A stretch of DNA of 64,000 bases from Campylobacter devanensis (GTDB taxonomy: Bacteria > Campylobacterota > Campylobacteria > Campylobacterales > Campylobacteraceae): the NCBI RefSeq assembly GCF_002139915.1, contig NZ_CP018788.1:682001-746000 (forward strand), written 5' to 3'. The translations under genes and the position numbers were made by a program. The notes beneath the pieces were generated by a model that searched no databases, was not told the origin of the DNA, and worked only from the letters and a program-made list of their open reading frames with translations. Positions 11,498 through 19,893 of this stretch are shown in pieces (within the stretch, counting starts at the first letter, position 1; each line of letters starts with the position of its first letter).

Positions 11498-12765
11498 AGT
11501 GATTTAAAACTCTCTTTTATAGCTTGTGCGGTTTTGTCTAAGCTAGTTTGGCTTAGAGGCTTGCAAACAAAGCAAGTTTCAAACTGACTTGGTGCTAGAT
11601 ATACTCCACGCTTTAGCATTTGAGCGTGGAATTTGGCAAATAAATTTGTATCGCTTTGTAGAGCTTGAGTGTAGTTGGTAACTGGATTTTCATTGAAGAA
11701 AAATCCCCACATAGACCCACGCATAGTTGTTTGAAGTGGAATTCCCATCTCATTTGCGCTATCTTGCATAGTATCAATTATAAATTTACTCTTTTTACCA
11801 AGTTCATCATATAAATTTGGCATATTATAAATTTTATTTAACGCAGCTAGTCCCGCAGCCATAGCAACAGGATTACCGCTTAGCGTCCCAGCTTGATACA
11901 CTCCACCAAGTGGGCTAATTAGCTCCATTATATCCTTTTTGCCAGCATAAGCAGCACAAGGCATACCGCCGCCAATAACCTTACCAAAGGTAACTATATC
12001 GGCTTCAATTTTATTTAATCCATAGCTACCAGTGGCACTAGCTCTAAATCCACTCATAACTTCATCAAAGATTAAAACCGCACCATTTTCATCGCAAATC
12101 TTTCTAAGCCCATGTAAAAACTCATCGCTACCAGGCACCAATCCCATATTTCCAGCGATTGGCTCAACGATAATAACACCGATATCACCATTTTTAAAGC
12201 ACTCTTTGACGCTATTTAGATCATTATATTTGGCTAGATGAGTGTTTTTGACTATATCATTTGGGACGCCTAAGCTACTTGAATATCCAAAAGTGGTAGC
12301 TCCACTACCGGCTTTAACTAATAATCCATCGCTATGGCCGTGATAGCAACCTTCAAATTTTATTACTCCATCTTTTTTGCTATATCCACGAGCTAATCTA
12401 ATAGCACTCATAGTAGCTTCAGTCCCGCTACTAACAAAGCGAATTTTATCTAAATGAGGGAATTTAGATAGTACTAATTGAGCAAGCTCAGTCTCTAACA
12501 AGCATGGCGCACCAAAGCTTAGGCCCTTTTTAGCCGTTGATATCACAGCATCTTCTATATCCTTATCACAATGCCCAAAGATGAGTGGCCCCCAGCTTAA
12601 AACATAATCAATATACTCATTATTTTCAATATCATAGATAAACTCACGCTCACCCCTATCTATCATCACAGGAGTAGAACCAACTGAACCAAAGGCACGA
12701 ACAGGCGAATTTACACCACCTGGGATATATTTTTGTGCTTTTTGGAATTCATCTTTATTTCTCAT
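11494..12765 (-). CDS. hemL: glutamate-1-semialdehyde 2,1-aminomutase
   Basis: This PLP enzyme moves the amino group of glutamate-1-semialdehyde to form 5-aminolevulinate, the first committed precursor of haem in the C5 pathway. It has 423 residues, the usual family length. Diagnostic stretches are YIPGGVNSPVRAFGSVG at the N-terminus, VSSGTEATMSAIRLAR (cofactor phosphate), LIFDEVMSGFR, and TFGKVIGGGMPCAAYAG with the PLP lysine at about 262. It overlaps the cytochrome c gene by 11 bases and continues into the AtpZ-like gene by ATGA, so it lies inside one operon. Haem supply fits the many c-type cytochromes of this genus. Confidence 0.96.
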   Translation of the reverse strand: MRNKDEFQKAQKYIPGGVNSPVRAFGSVGSTPVMIDRGEREFIYDIENNEYIDYVLSWGPLIFGHCDKDIEDAVISTAKKGLSFGAPCLLETELAQLVLSKFPHLDKIRFVSSGTEATMSAIRLARGYSKKDGVIKFEGCYHGHSDGLLVKAGSGATTFGYSSSLGVPNDIVKNTHLAKYNDLNSVKECFKNGDIGVIIVEPIAGNMGLVPGSDEFLHGLRKICDENGAVLIFDEVMSGFRASATGSYGLNKIEADIVTFGKVIGGGMPCAAYAGKKDIMELISPLGGVYQAGTLSGNPVAMAAGLAALNKIYNMPNLYDELGKKSKFIIDTMQDSANEMGIPLQTTMRGSMWGFFFNENPVTNYTQALQSDTNLFAKFHAQMLKRGVYLAPSQFETCFVCKPLSQTSLDKTAQAIKESFKSL

Positions 12766-13120
12766 CTTTTTTATCCTTATTAAATGAAGTTATGTATTCA
12801 AATAAATTTAAAATCTCATTTTGAGTAAGAAAATATGATGGCATAATGCCTTTTGAGTCTGTGACTGCAGATTTGAATTTATCAAATTCAAGATTATTTA
12901 TGCGTGGTGCCATCAAAGACCTCTCCTCATATTTATTAGTTTTTTTATTAAATGCTTTGTATTTTACTATCAAAGCACCATCCCCTTTGCTTCCATGACA
13001 CTTGTCACAGCCGATTCCACGAGGATTTTTATATAGCATTTTAGCATATTCGCTCTCAGTAATAAACTCTTCACTAAAAGCAAAAGTAATAAAAAGCAAA
13101 AAAAAGCCAATAAATTTCAT
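12755..13120 (-). CDS. periplasmic monohaem c-type cytochrome
   Basis: This is a 121-residue secreted protein. A signal peptide (MKFIGFFLLFITFAFS) is followed by the haem site GCDKCHG at about residues 36-42. A later Met in DSKGIMPSYFLTQNE is a candidate sixth ligand, as in small class I cytochromes. The ATG at 13120 was chosen over the GTG at 13129: AGGTGAG lies just before it and the signal peptide begins cleanly there. It is first in the minus-strand operon with hemL. The redox partner is unknown; the same gene order occurs in C. jejuni by memory (Cj0854c). Confidence 0.88.
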   Translation of the reverse strand: MKFIGFFLLFITFAFSEEFITESEYAKMLYKNPRGIGCDKCHGSKGDGALIVKYKAFNKKTNKYEERSLMAPRINNLEFDKFKSAVTDSKGIMPSYFLTQNEILNLFEYITSFNKDKKDEK

Positions 13121-13156
13121 AAATCTCACCTGAGTTTAATTTGAATTTAGGTATGA

Positions 13157-13162
13157 TACAAT
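13157..13162 (+). promoter_or_regulatory. -10 element for folD
   Basis: TACAAT, preceded by GGTATGA, lies 34 bp before the folD start. Campylobacter sigma-70 promoters often have only a good -10 box and no -35, which fits. AAAGGA at 13185-13190 is the ribosome site. Confidence 0.5.
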
Positions 13163-13196
13163 TTTTGTAATTAAAAAATGCATAAAAGGATTAAAA

Positions 13197-14048
13197 ATGC
13201 AAATAATTGATGGTAAAGAGATAAGTAACAGAGTAAAAGAGAGAGTAAAAGCTGAAGCTATAGCTTTAAAAGATATGGGAATTACTCCAACTTTAGCAGT
13301 TATTTTAGTAGGTGAAGATAAAGCTAGTCAAACTTATGTTGCAAGTAAAGAAAAATCTACAATAGCTTGCGAAATGGGTTCAGTAGCTCATAAATTACCT
13401 GAATCTACTACTCAAGACGAGCTTTTAGCTTTGATTGAGCTTTTAAATGCAGATGATAGTATAGATGGAATTTTAGTTCAACTGCCGCTTCCAAAACATA
13501 TAGATAGTAATAAAATTTTAGAAGCTATTGATCCAAGCAAAGATGTGGATGGATTTCATCCTATAAATGTAGGTAAATTAAATAGTGGATTAGATGGATT
13601 TGTGCCTTGTACGCCACTTGGGATAATGGAGCTTTTAAAAGAGTATAACATTGAAGTTAGTGGTAAAAATGCCGTGGTAATAGGAAGAAGTAATATAGTA
13701 GGTAAGCCGATGGCAGCACTGCTACTAAATGCTGGGGCTACTGTGACTATAGCTCACTCTAAAACTAAAGATTTAGCAAAAGTTTGTCAAAATGCCCAAA
13801 TTATAGTAGTTGCTGTAGGTAAACCAAATTTTTTAACTGCTGATATGGTAAATGATGGAGCAGTGGTAATAGATGTAGGTATAAATCGTTTAGATAATGG
13901 TAAGTTAGTAGGTGATTGTGATTATGATAATGTAGCTCCGAAGTGTTCTATGATAACTCCTGTTCCAGGAGGAGTAGGGCCAATGACAATTGCTATGCTG
14001 CTTAGCAATACGCTAAAATCAGCTAAAAATAGAAAATTAAAAGGCTAA
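13197..14048 (+). CDS. folD: methylenetetrahydrofolate dehydrogenase/cyclohydrolase
   Basis: This bifunctional cytosolic enzyme interconverts 5,10-methylene-, methenyl- and 10-formyl-tetrahydrofolate and makes NADPH and one-carbon units. It has 283 residues, normal length. The active-site lysine lies in YVASK (47-51). Further signatures are DGILVQLPLPKHID, DVDGFHPINVGKL and the nucleotide-binding VIGRSNIVGKPMAALLL. It has a good AAAGGA ribosome site. It is divergent from the cytochrome gene and followed after 3 bases by lepB, so the two are co-transcribed, as in C. jejuni. Confidence 0.97.
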   Translation: MQIIDGKEISNRVKERVKAEAIALKDMGITPTLAVILVGEDKASQTYVASKEKSTIACEMGSVAHKLPESTTQDELLALIELLNADDSIDGILVQLPLPKHIDSNKILEAIDPSKDVDGFHPINVGKLNSGLDGFVPCTPLGIMELLKEYNIEVSGKNAVVIGRSNIVGKPMAALLLNAGATVTIAHSKTKDLAKVCQNAQIIVVAVGKPNFLTADMVNDGAVVIDVGINRLDNGKLVGDCDYDNVAPKCSMITPVPGGVGPMTIAMLLSNTLKSAKNRKLKG

Positions 14049-14051
14049 ACT

Positions 14052-14885
14052 TTGAGAAAAATTTTATCGAAATTCTATAATTTTTGTAGTAGTTGGACGG
14101 GGACAGTAATTATAGTTTTGTTTATAATATTTTTTATCGCTCAAGCATTTGTAATCCCTAGTGGCTCTATGAAAAATACTCTTTTAGTTGGAGATTATCT
14201 ATTTGTAAAGAAATTTTCTTATGGAATTCCAACGCCACATATCCCTTTTGTAGAAATTCCAGTTTTACCTGATAGCGATGGTGATGGGCATTTGATAGCT
14301 AGTGATGGGCCAAAGCGTGGTGATATAGTAGTTTTTCGCTATCCAAAAGATCCTAAAATTCACTATGTAAAGCGTAATTTTGCTACTGGAAATGACGAGG
14401 TTATATTTGCTCCAAGTGCAATGTATCTAAGACCAAGCGGTGGTGATGATGAGATAAATAGTAAATTTAAAGATGCTGATATTGTAATATTAGGTGGTAA
14501 AAGATTTATAAAAGAGCCATATAAGATGGCTGGAATTCACTATGATAATAACACTGATAAAGATAATTATGGCGGATTAAAAGCTGATACATTTACTATT
14601 GCTGGTATGGTGGATTTTGCTATGAGTGAGGTAATGGTGCCAGAACTGCCTAAAATTAATGGATTAAATTTCAACGCATATTACTTTAAAGTGCCACAAA
14701 ATGAGTATTTCATGGTAGGTGATAATAGAGAAAATAGCAGCGATAGTAGATTTTGGGGTTCTGTGCCTTATAAATATATAGTTGGCAAGCCGTGGTTTGT
14801 CTATCTAAGCTATGATGAAAATTACAAAATTCGCTGGGAGCGTATCGGACGCTTAGCAAGTAGCTTAGAAGAGATGGCAAAATAG
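14052..14885 (+). CDS. lepB: signal peptidase I
   Basis: This inner-membrane serine protease removes signal peptides from exported proteins. It has 277 residues. One N-terminal anchor (about 17-35) is followed by box B IPSGSMKNTL with catalytic Ser39, box D GDIVVFRYPKDPKIHYVKR with catalytic Lys107, and box E MVGDNRENSSDSRFWG. The start is a TTG at 14052, 3 bases after folD, so it is translated as part of that operon. A stretch of about 60 residues between the two catalytic boxes and box E is longer than in Gram-positive homologues, as usual for proteobacteria. Confidence 0.95.
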   Translation: MRKILSKFYNFCSSWTGTVIIVLFIIFFIAQAFVIPSGSMKNTLLVGDYLFVKKFSYGIPTPHIPFVEIPVLPDSDGDGHLIASDGPKRGDIVVFRYPKDPKIHYVKRNFATGNDEVIFAPSAMYLRPSGGDDEINSKFKDADIVILGGKRFIKEPYKMAGIHYDNNTDKDNYGGLKADTFTIAGMVDFAMSEVMVPELPKINGLNFNAYYFKVPQNEYFMVGDNRENSSDSRFWGSVPYKYIVGKPWFVYLSYDENYKIRWERIGRLASSLEEMAK

Positions 14886-14890
14886 ATAGG

Positions 14891-14928
14891 TTGGCTAAGT
14901 TGATTAACTAAAAGCCAAATTTATATCA
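14891..14928 (+). terminator. possible terminator after lepB
   Basis: TTGGCT (14891-14896) pairs with AGCCAA (14923-14928), with an inner AGTT/AACT pairing. The hairpin is imperfect and followed by ATTTATAT rather than a T-run. It lies just after the lepB stop. Confidence 0.4.
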
Positions 14929-14938
14929 TTTTATATGA

Positions 14939-14944
14939 TATAAT
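14939..14944 (+). promoter_or_regulatory. -10 element for rpiB
   Basis: A perfect TATAAT in the context TATGATATAATC lies 29 bp before the rpiB start codon, fitting the Campylobacter sigma-70 -10 box. Confidence 0.55.
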
Positions 14945-14973
14945 CAGATAATTTTAATTTAAAGTAGGTTTAG

Positions 14974-15423
14974 ATGAATATTTCTAAGATTTATATAGCA
15001 AGTGATCACGCTGGATATGAGGCTAAGATGCAAGTTAAGAGTATTTTAGAAAATATGGGCGTATTGGTGATAGATTTAGGAACTGATAATGCTAAAAATA
15101 GCGTGGATTATCCTGATTTTGCTGCTTTAGTGGCTAACAGTATTAAAAGTAATGATGAATTTGGTGTGTTGATATGCGGTAGTGGGATTGGTATATCTAT
15201 AGCGGCAAATAGATTTTCTCATATTAGGTGCGCTTTATGTCATAACTCCACACTAGCAAGGTTATCAAGAGAGCATAATGATGCAAATGTGCTGTGTTTT
15301 GGTGCTAGAGTAGTTGGTGCTGAGGTGATTAAGGATATGGTTGAAGTATTTTTTACTACTGAATTTAGTGGTGGTAGGCATCAAAAACGAGTTGAAAAAT
15401 TGGGAGTATGTCAATGTTCTTAG
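14974..15423 (+). CDS. rpiB: ribose-5-phosphate isomerase B
   Basis: This cytosolic enzyme interconverts ribose-5-phosphate and ribulose-5-phosphate in the pentose phosphate pathway. It has 149 residues, the standard size. Key signatures are IYIASDHAGYEAK at the N-terminus with His12, the phosphate loop and catalytic Cys in LICGSGIGISIAANR (Cys68), and SREHNDANVLCFGAR. The family also includes sugar isomerases such as LacAB, but the length and Cys fit RpiB. It overlaps the next gene by 16 bases and leads a group with a membrane protein, apt and a DedA protein. Confidence 0.95.
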   Translation: MNISKIYIASDHAGYEAKMQVKSILENMGVLVIDLGTDNAKNSVDYPDFAALVANSIKSNDEFGVLICGSGIGISIAANRFSHIRCALCHNSTLARLSREHNDANVLCFGARVVGAEVIKDMVEVFFTTEFSGGRHQKRVEKLGVCQCS

Positions 15424-15746
15424 ATTGGATTTTTTATACATTTTTTATCTGCTGTAGCCTTTATTTGGTTGTTATGGTATTTTATTATAAAACTTTACTT
15501 AAAAAAGAGCGTGCTATGCGTGATTTTGTTAAGAACAATCTAGATGATACTGAAATAATAATTCGCAAATTGCAAGTTCAACTTCAAAGAAGTCTTGGGA
15601 ATATAGATATTTTAACCGATGAATTAAATAAAATTAAAAGTGATGTAAGCAGCTTAAGAGCTAGAAATTCTCAATACAGAGTAGAAAACGACAAACTAAG
15701 AGCTAGAATAAAAGAGTTAGAGGGCAAAATCGAAGCGCTATTGTAA
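15408..15746 (+). CDS. hypothetical membrane-anchored coiled-coil protein
   Basis: This is a 112-residue protein. One hydrophobic helix (about residues 6-26) is followed by a highly charged region, about 45-110, with heptad-like spacing of Leu and Ile (ELNKIKSDVSSLRARNSQY, DKLRARIKELEGKIEALL) typical of a coiled coil. I see no enzymatic motif. It overlaps rpiB by 16 bases and precedes apt by 30 bases. A structural or scaffold role is possible, but function is unknown. Confidence 0.75.
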   Translation: MSMFLDWIFYTFFICCSLYLVVMVFYYKTLLKKERAMRDFVKNNLDDTEIIIRKLQVQLQRSLGNIDILTDELNKIKSDVSSLRARNSQYRVENDKLRARIKELEGKIEALL

Positions 15747-15776
15747 AATAAATTTATTTTTTATAGAAGGATTGTT

Positions 15777-16316
15777 GTGTGTAGTTTATCACAAGAACAA
15801 AAAGATTATTTAGATTCAACTATTAGGAAGATTGCTGATTTTCCAAAGCCTGGAGTGATATTTCGAGATATTACTACGCTTTTAGGCGATGGTAAGGCAT
15901 TTAATCTTTTAATGTCTCATCTCTATGATAGATATAAAGATAAAGATATTGATTATGTAGTCGGGATCGAGAGCCGTGGCTTTATCTTTGGTGCGGCTTT
16001 GGCTGATAGGCTTGGGGTGGGATTTGTGCCTTTTAGAAAAAAGGGTAAATTACCAGGTGCTACTATCTGCGAAAAATACTCATTAGAGTATGGAGTAGAT
16101 GAGATTGAAGCGCATATAGATGCCTTTAAACCTAGAGCAAATCTATTATTAATAGATGATCTTATAGCTACAGGTGGCACGGCTAAGGCGGCTTGTGAGC
16201 TTATTTTAAGACTTAATGGAAATTTGGTTGAAATCATCTCTATAATAGATATTGGAATTGGTGGGTTAAAAGAGCTTAAAAATTATGCGCCAATTTATGT
16301 GGTATTACAGGAGTAG
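15777..16316 (+). CDS. apt: adenine phosphoribosyltransferase
   Basis: This cytosolic purine salvage enzyme converts adenine and PRPP to AMP and pyrophosphate. It has 179 residues. Signatures are [18 protein letters not shown] at the N-terminus, [32 protein letters not shown], and the PRPP loop [20 protein letters not shown] at about 121-140. The start is a GTG at 15777 with AGAAGGA 8-9 bases upstream. The same operon continues with the DedA gene after 3 bases. Confidence 0.96.
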   Translation: MCSLSQEQKDYLDSTIRKIADFPKPGVIFRDITTLLGDGKAFNLLMSHLYDRYKDKDIDYVVGIESRGFIFGAALADRLGVGFVPFRKKGKLPGATICEKYSLEYGVDEIEAHIDAFKPRANLLLIDDLIATGGTAKAACELILRLNGNLVEIISIIDIGIGGLKELKNYAPIYVVLQE

Positions 16317-16319
16317 GAT

Positions 16320-16925
16320 ATGGAAGAGTTTTTAAAGAATTTATTATATGAGTATAAAAATTGGGCCTATCTTATTATATTTTTATGGTGTATTGCCGAA
16401 GGAGAGTTAGCGCTTATTTTAGGTGGGATATTTGCTCATGAGGGGCATGTGGATTTGGGGCTTATAATATTTGTGGCTGGATTAGGTGGATTTGTGGGGG
16501 ATCAAATTTATTTTTATATTGGTCGCTATAACAAAAAATATATCCAAAAAAAATTAGCCAAACAAAGACGCAAATTCGCCGTCGCTCACCTACTACTTCA
16601 AAAATTTGGCTGGCCGATTATCTTTATGCAGCGTTATATGTATGGATTTCGCACTATTATACCTATGAGTATAGGAATCACTAGATATAGCGCTAAAAAA
16701 TTTGCTTTTATAAATTTAATTAGCGCTTGGGTATGGGCGGCTATTACGATACTTTTGGCTTGGCATTTTGGTCAGCTCATTTGGGCTGGGATAGAGTGGG
16801 CTGAGTCGCATTGGTATTTTGCGGTGCCGATTATCGGTGGATTTTTGGCTTCTTTATTTTTTGGTTTAAAATATATGGAAAAACGAATCTTAAATGAAAG
16901 GAAAAAGAGAAGAAATGAATGTTGA
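16320..16925 (+). CDS. DedA-family membrane protein
   Basis: This is a 201-residue inner-membrane protein of the DedA/SNARE-associated family, members of which act in lipid-carrier or phosphatidylethanolamine flipping and envelope homeostasis. About five hydrophobic segments are visible. The family signature is present as GGFVGDQIYFYIGRY, then FMQRYMYGFRTIIPMSIGIT with the conserved Arg residues. It follows apt by 3 bases and overlaps pepA. The precise substrate is not deducible. Confidence 0.88.
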   Translation: MEEFLKNLLYEYKNWAYLIIFLWCIAEGELALILGGIFAHEGHVDLGLIIFVAGLGGFVGDQIYFYIGRYNKKYIQKKLAKQRRKFAVAHLLLQKFGWPIIFMQRYMYGFRTIIPMSIGITRYSAKKFAFINLISAWVWAAITILLAWHFGQLIWAGIEWAESHWYFAVPIIGGFLASLFFGLKYMEKRILNERKKRRNEC

Positions 16926-18384
16926 ATTAATAGATAAAAAAATAGCCGATATTTTGGCTGATTATGAGATAATTTTTATTGTTGATAAGAATTTGAGTCA
17001 TAGATTTGTAGATGATTTGGGTGAGTTTGATTTTTACTCTTATAAGGGCGATGGGGTTTTAAATTTGCCTAGTAAGAGACGGATTTATGTAGGGATTAAA
17101 AATCTTGATTTAAATTCTCTTAGATTGGCGAGTGCTACAGCTTTTAATGCTATTAAAGAGCTTAATATCAAAAGTGTCAAAATCGCTAGTTATAGCGGGG
17201 ATTGCGTTAAGATGAGTTTTGAGGCTATTGTTGAGGGATTTTTGTTAGCTAGTTATAAATTTAATAAATACAAAAGCGAGAAAAAAGAGAATAAAATAGA
17301 AAAAATTCTAATCTCAACTGAGGATTATAATAGCAAAAAGATCGCCCTAGATGAAGCGCAAATCGGTATAGATCACGCTCATATCATAGCTGAAGCGACT
17401 AATTTTACAAGAGATATAGTAAATGAAATTCCAGAGATCTACACCCCACAAAAGATGGCTGAAGATGCAAAAAATTTAAGTCTAAGCTATGCTAATATAG
17501 AGTGCGCTATACATGATGAAAACTACCTAAAAAGCCAAAATATGAATGCCTTTTTAGCGGTTAATAAAGCCTCAATCCATCCGCCACGCCTAATACATTT
17601 AAAATACACCCCAAAACAGAGCATTAAAAGAGTTGTATTTGTAGGTAAGGGTCTTACATATGATAGTGGCGGACTAAGCTTAAAGCCAGCTGATTATATG
17701 CTAACTATGAAAAGCGATAAGAGTGGCGCGGCGGCTGCTATGGGAATCATAATGGGAGCGGCTAAGATGGAGTTGCCATTTGAAATTCACGCCGTTTTAG
17801 GTGCGACTGAAAATATGATAGGTGGAAATGCATATAAGCCTGATGATGTGCTAATTACTCGTAGTGGAGTTAGTGTAGAGGTTAAAAATACAGATGCTGA
17901 AGGTAGGCTTGTTTTGGCCGATTGTTTGGATTGGGCGCAAAGTGAGCTTGACCCAGAGCTTCTTATAGATATGGCGACACTTACAGGTGCTTGTGTTGTA
18001 GGGCTTGGTGAATATACTAGTGGAGTTATGGGAAATAGCTATGAGTTACAAAGTGAGTTTAAAAATTACGCTAGTAGAAGTGGAGAGTATCTAACTGTTT
18101 TGGAATTTAATGATCATCTAAAAGAGCTTATAAAAAGCGATATAGCCGATATCTCAAATATCTCTTCAAGTAGATATGGTGGGGCTATTACAGCTGGAAT
18201 CTTTTTGGATAAATTTATAAAAGATGAGTATAAAGATAGGTGGTTACATCTTGATATCGCTGGGCCTGCTTATGTAAATAAAGCATGGGGATATAATCCA
18301 GCTGGGGCTAGTGGAGCTGGAGTTAGAGCGTGTTTATACTATCTACAAAAATTAGCTAGAAATCATCAAAAAGGTCAGAATTAA
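16915..18384 (+). CDS. pepA: cytosol (leucyl) aminopeptidase
   Basis: This M17 metallopeptidase releases N-terminal amino acids from peptides and uses two divalent metals. It has 489 residues from the chosen ATG. Metal and active-site stretches are VGKGLTYDSGGLSLKP, MKSDKSGAAAAMG, and the family signature NTDAEGRLVLADCLDW. The start at 16915 was preferred to 16894 because the longer form has no ribosome site and lies further inside the DedA gene, while AAAGGA and AGAAGAA precede 16915. It overlaps the DedA stop by 11 bases and abuts ychF with a one-base overlap. Confidence 0.95.
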   Translation: MNVELIDKKIADILADYEIIFIVDKNLSHRFVDDLGEFDFYSYKGDGVLNLPSKRRIYVGIKNLDLNSLRLASATAFNAIKELNIKSVKIASYSGDCVKMSFEAIVEGFLLASYKFNKYKSEKKENKIEKILISTEDYNSKKIALDEAQIGIDHAHIIAEATNFTRDIVNEIPEIYTPQKMAEDAKNLSLSYANIECAIHDENYLKSQNMNAFLAVNKASIHPPRLIHLKYTPKQSIKRVVFVGKGLTYDSGGLSLKPADYMLTMKSDKSGAAAAMGIIMGAAKMELPFEIHAVLGATENMIGGNAYKPDDVLITRSGVSVEVKNTDAEGRLVLADCLDWAQSELDPELLIDMATLTGACVVGLGEYTSGVMGNSYELQSEFKNYASRSGEYLTVLEFNDHLKELIKSDIADISNISSSRYGGAITAGIFLDKFIKDEYKDRWLHLDIAGPAYVNKAWGYNPAGASGAGVRACLYYLQKLARNHQKGQN

Positions 18385-19487
18385 TGGGATTATCAGTAGG
18401 TATTGTAGGTTTGCCAAATGTGGGTAAATCAACTACATTTAACGCACTAACAAAAGCTAGTAACGCCGAAGCGGCTAACTACCCATTTTGTACGATTGAA
18501 CCAAATAAAGCTATAGTGCCAGTTCCAGATCCTAGGCTTGATGAACTCGCTAAAATCGTAAAACCAAACAAAATTCAACACTCTGTAATTGAATTTGTAG
18601 ATATCGCAGGGCTTGTAAGAGGTGCTAGTAAGGGTGAAGGGCTTGGGAATAAATTTCTTTCTAATATTAGGGAAACCGAGGTGATCTTACACATGGTAAG
18701 GTGCTTTGAAGATTCTAATGTTACACATGTAGAAAATAGCGTAGATCCAATTAGAGATATCGAAATTATCGAAACTGAGCTTATACTAGCTGATATAGAG
18801 CAACTTGCTAAAAAGATTGAGAAATTAACCAAAGAGGCTAAAGCAAATGTAAAAGGTGCTAAAGAGAGCTTAGAGTGCGCTAAAGCCTTAGCAGATCATT
18901 TAGATAGTGGCAAGAGTGCGGCGTCGTTTAGTGAATTTGATAGTGATGTTTTTAACGCTTTAAATAAAGAGCTTAGACTTCTTTCAGCAAAAGAGGTTAT
19001 ATATGGTGCCAATGTCAATGAAGATGAAATTTCTATCGATAATGGGTATGTAAAAAAGGTAAAAGAATACGCCAAAGAGCGTGGGGCAGAGGTTATCAAG
19101 CTTTGTGCTAAGATAGAAGAGGAGCTAATAGGGCTAGATGATGCTGAGGCTAAAGAGATGTTAGAGAGCTTAGGAGCGAGTGAGAGTGGATTAGAGAGCA
19201 TTATACGCACGGCATTTGCGAAGCTTGGGCTTATTAGTTATTTTACAGCTGGGGTTGTGGAAGTTAGGGCTTGGACTATACACAAAGGGTGGAAAGCCCC
19301 AAAGGCTGCGAGCGTGATACATAATGATTTTGAAAGAGGTTTTATCAGAGCTGAAGTTATCAGCTATGATGATTATATCGCTTGTGGCGGTGAAGCCAAG
19401 GCCAAAGAAGCTGGCAAGATGAGATTAGAAGGTAAGGATTATATCGTTAGTGATGGCGATGTGATGCATTTTAGATTTAATGTGTGA
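18384..19487 (+). CDS. ychF: redox-regulated ATPase YchF
   Basis: This is an Obg-family P-loop protein that prefers ATP and binds ribosomes; it is linked to stress and oxidative responses. It has 367 residues, the same as the C. jejuni protein from memory. The G1 loop GLPNVGKSTTFNALTK is at about 8-23, G3 is in FVDIAGLVRGASKGEGLGNK, a helical arm spans about 130-200, and the C-terminal TGS domain contains AWTIHKGWKAPKAASVIHND. It is immediately downstream of pepA, followed by a strong hairpin. Confidence 0.97.
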   Translation: MGLSVGIVGLPNVGKSTTFNALTKASNAEAANYPFCTIEPNKAIVPVPDPRLDELAKIVKPNKIQHSVIEFVDIAGLVRGASKGEGLGNKFLSNIRETEVILHMVRCFEDSNVTHVENSVDPIRDIEIIETELILADIEQLAKKIEKLTKEAKANVKGAKESLECAKALADHLDSGKSAASFSEFDSDVFNALNKELRLLSAKEVIYGANVNEDEISIDNGYVKKVKEYAKERGAEVIKLCAKIEEELIGLDDAEAKEMLESLGASESGLESIIRTAFAKLGLISYFTAGVVEVRAWTIHKGWKAPKAASVIHNDFERGFIRAEVISYDDYIACGGEAKAKEAGKMRLEGKDYIVSDGDVMHFRFNV

Positions 19488-19494
19488 TAATTCA

Positions 19495-19524
19495 ATCCGA
19501 ATTTAGAGAGATCTAAATTCGGAT
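19495..19524 (+). terminator. terminator after ychF
   Basis: A perfect 13-bp stem (19495-19507 with 19512-19524) with a GAGA loop lies 8 bases after the ychF stop, followed by AT-rich ATATTCTATATATT. It is a good candidate for an intrinsic terminator of the rpiB-ychF group. Confidence 0.7.
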
Positions 19525-19893
19525 ATATTCTATATATTAATTTTAATTTAAAAACTTATTTTTCAATTATTAAAAATTTATAAACTATTGTATAAATTGA
19601 GCTAAAGCACAAGATATGTTATTTATATATTTTTATAATTTTACTTAGTGTTTATGATAATAAATATCAAATATTTTGTAAATTTTAAATTACTAAAATT
19701 TATTATATATATCTTAAATACTGATTTTACCATATATTTTTTGATTTTAATAAAAATATAAAAAGAGTATTAAAGTCTAAATTTAATTAAAATATATTAT
19801 ATAAATAATTATATATCAAAAAAATTTAAGTAGTAAAATACAAATAAATGTATATAATAACACCAATTCTACATTATTTTAGAAAGGTTGAAC
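19525..19893 (+). promoter_or_regulatory. nap operon upstream region
   Basis: This is almost pure A/T sequence between the ychF terminator and napA, with no gene. A TATAAT at 19853-19858, 35 bp before the napA ATG, is the best -10 box. AGAAAGG at 19881-19887 is the ribosome site. I find no clean FNR/CRP palindrome. Confidence 0.5.

Noticed and set aside
15953-16237. 94-codon minus frame within apt
   Set aside because: It overlaps the conserved apt coding region in antisense and shows no independent support.
19741-19754. FNR/CRP-like site TTGATTTTAATAAA before napA
   Set aside because: It matches only 9 of 10 fixed bases and lies about 110 bp upstream of the -10 box in a region of almost pure A/T, where such near-matches are common.
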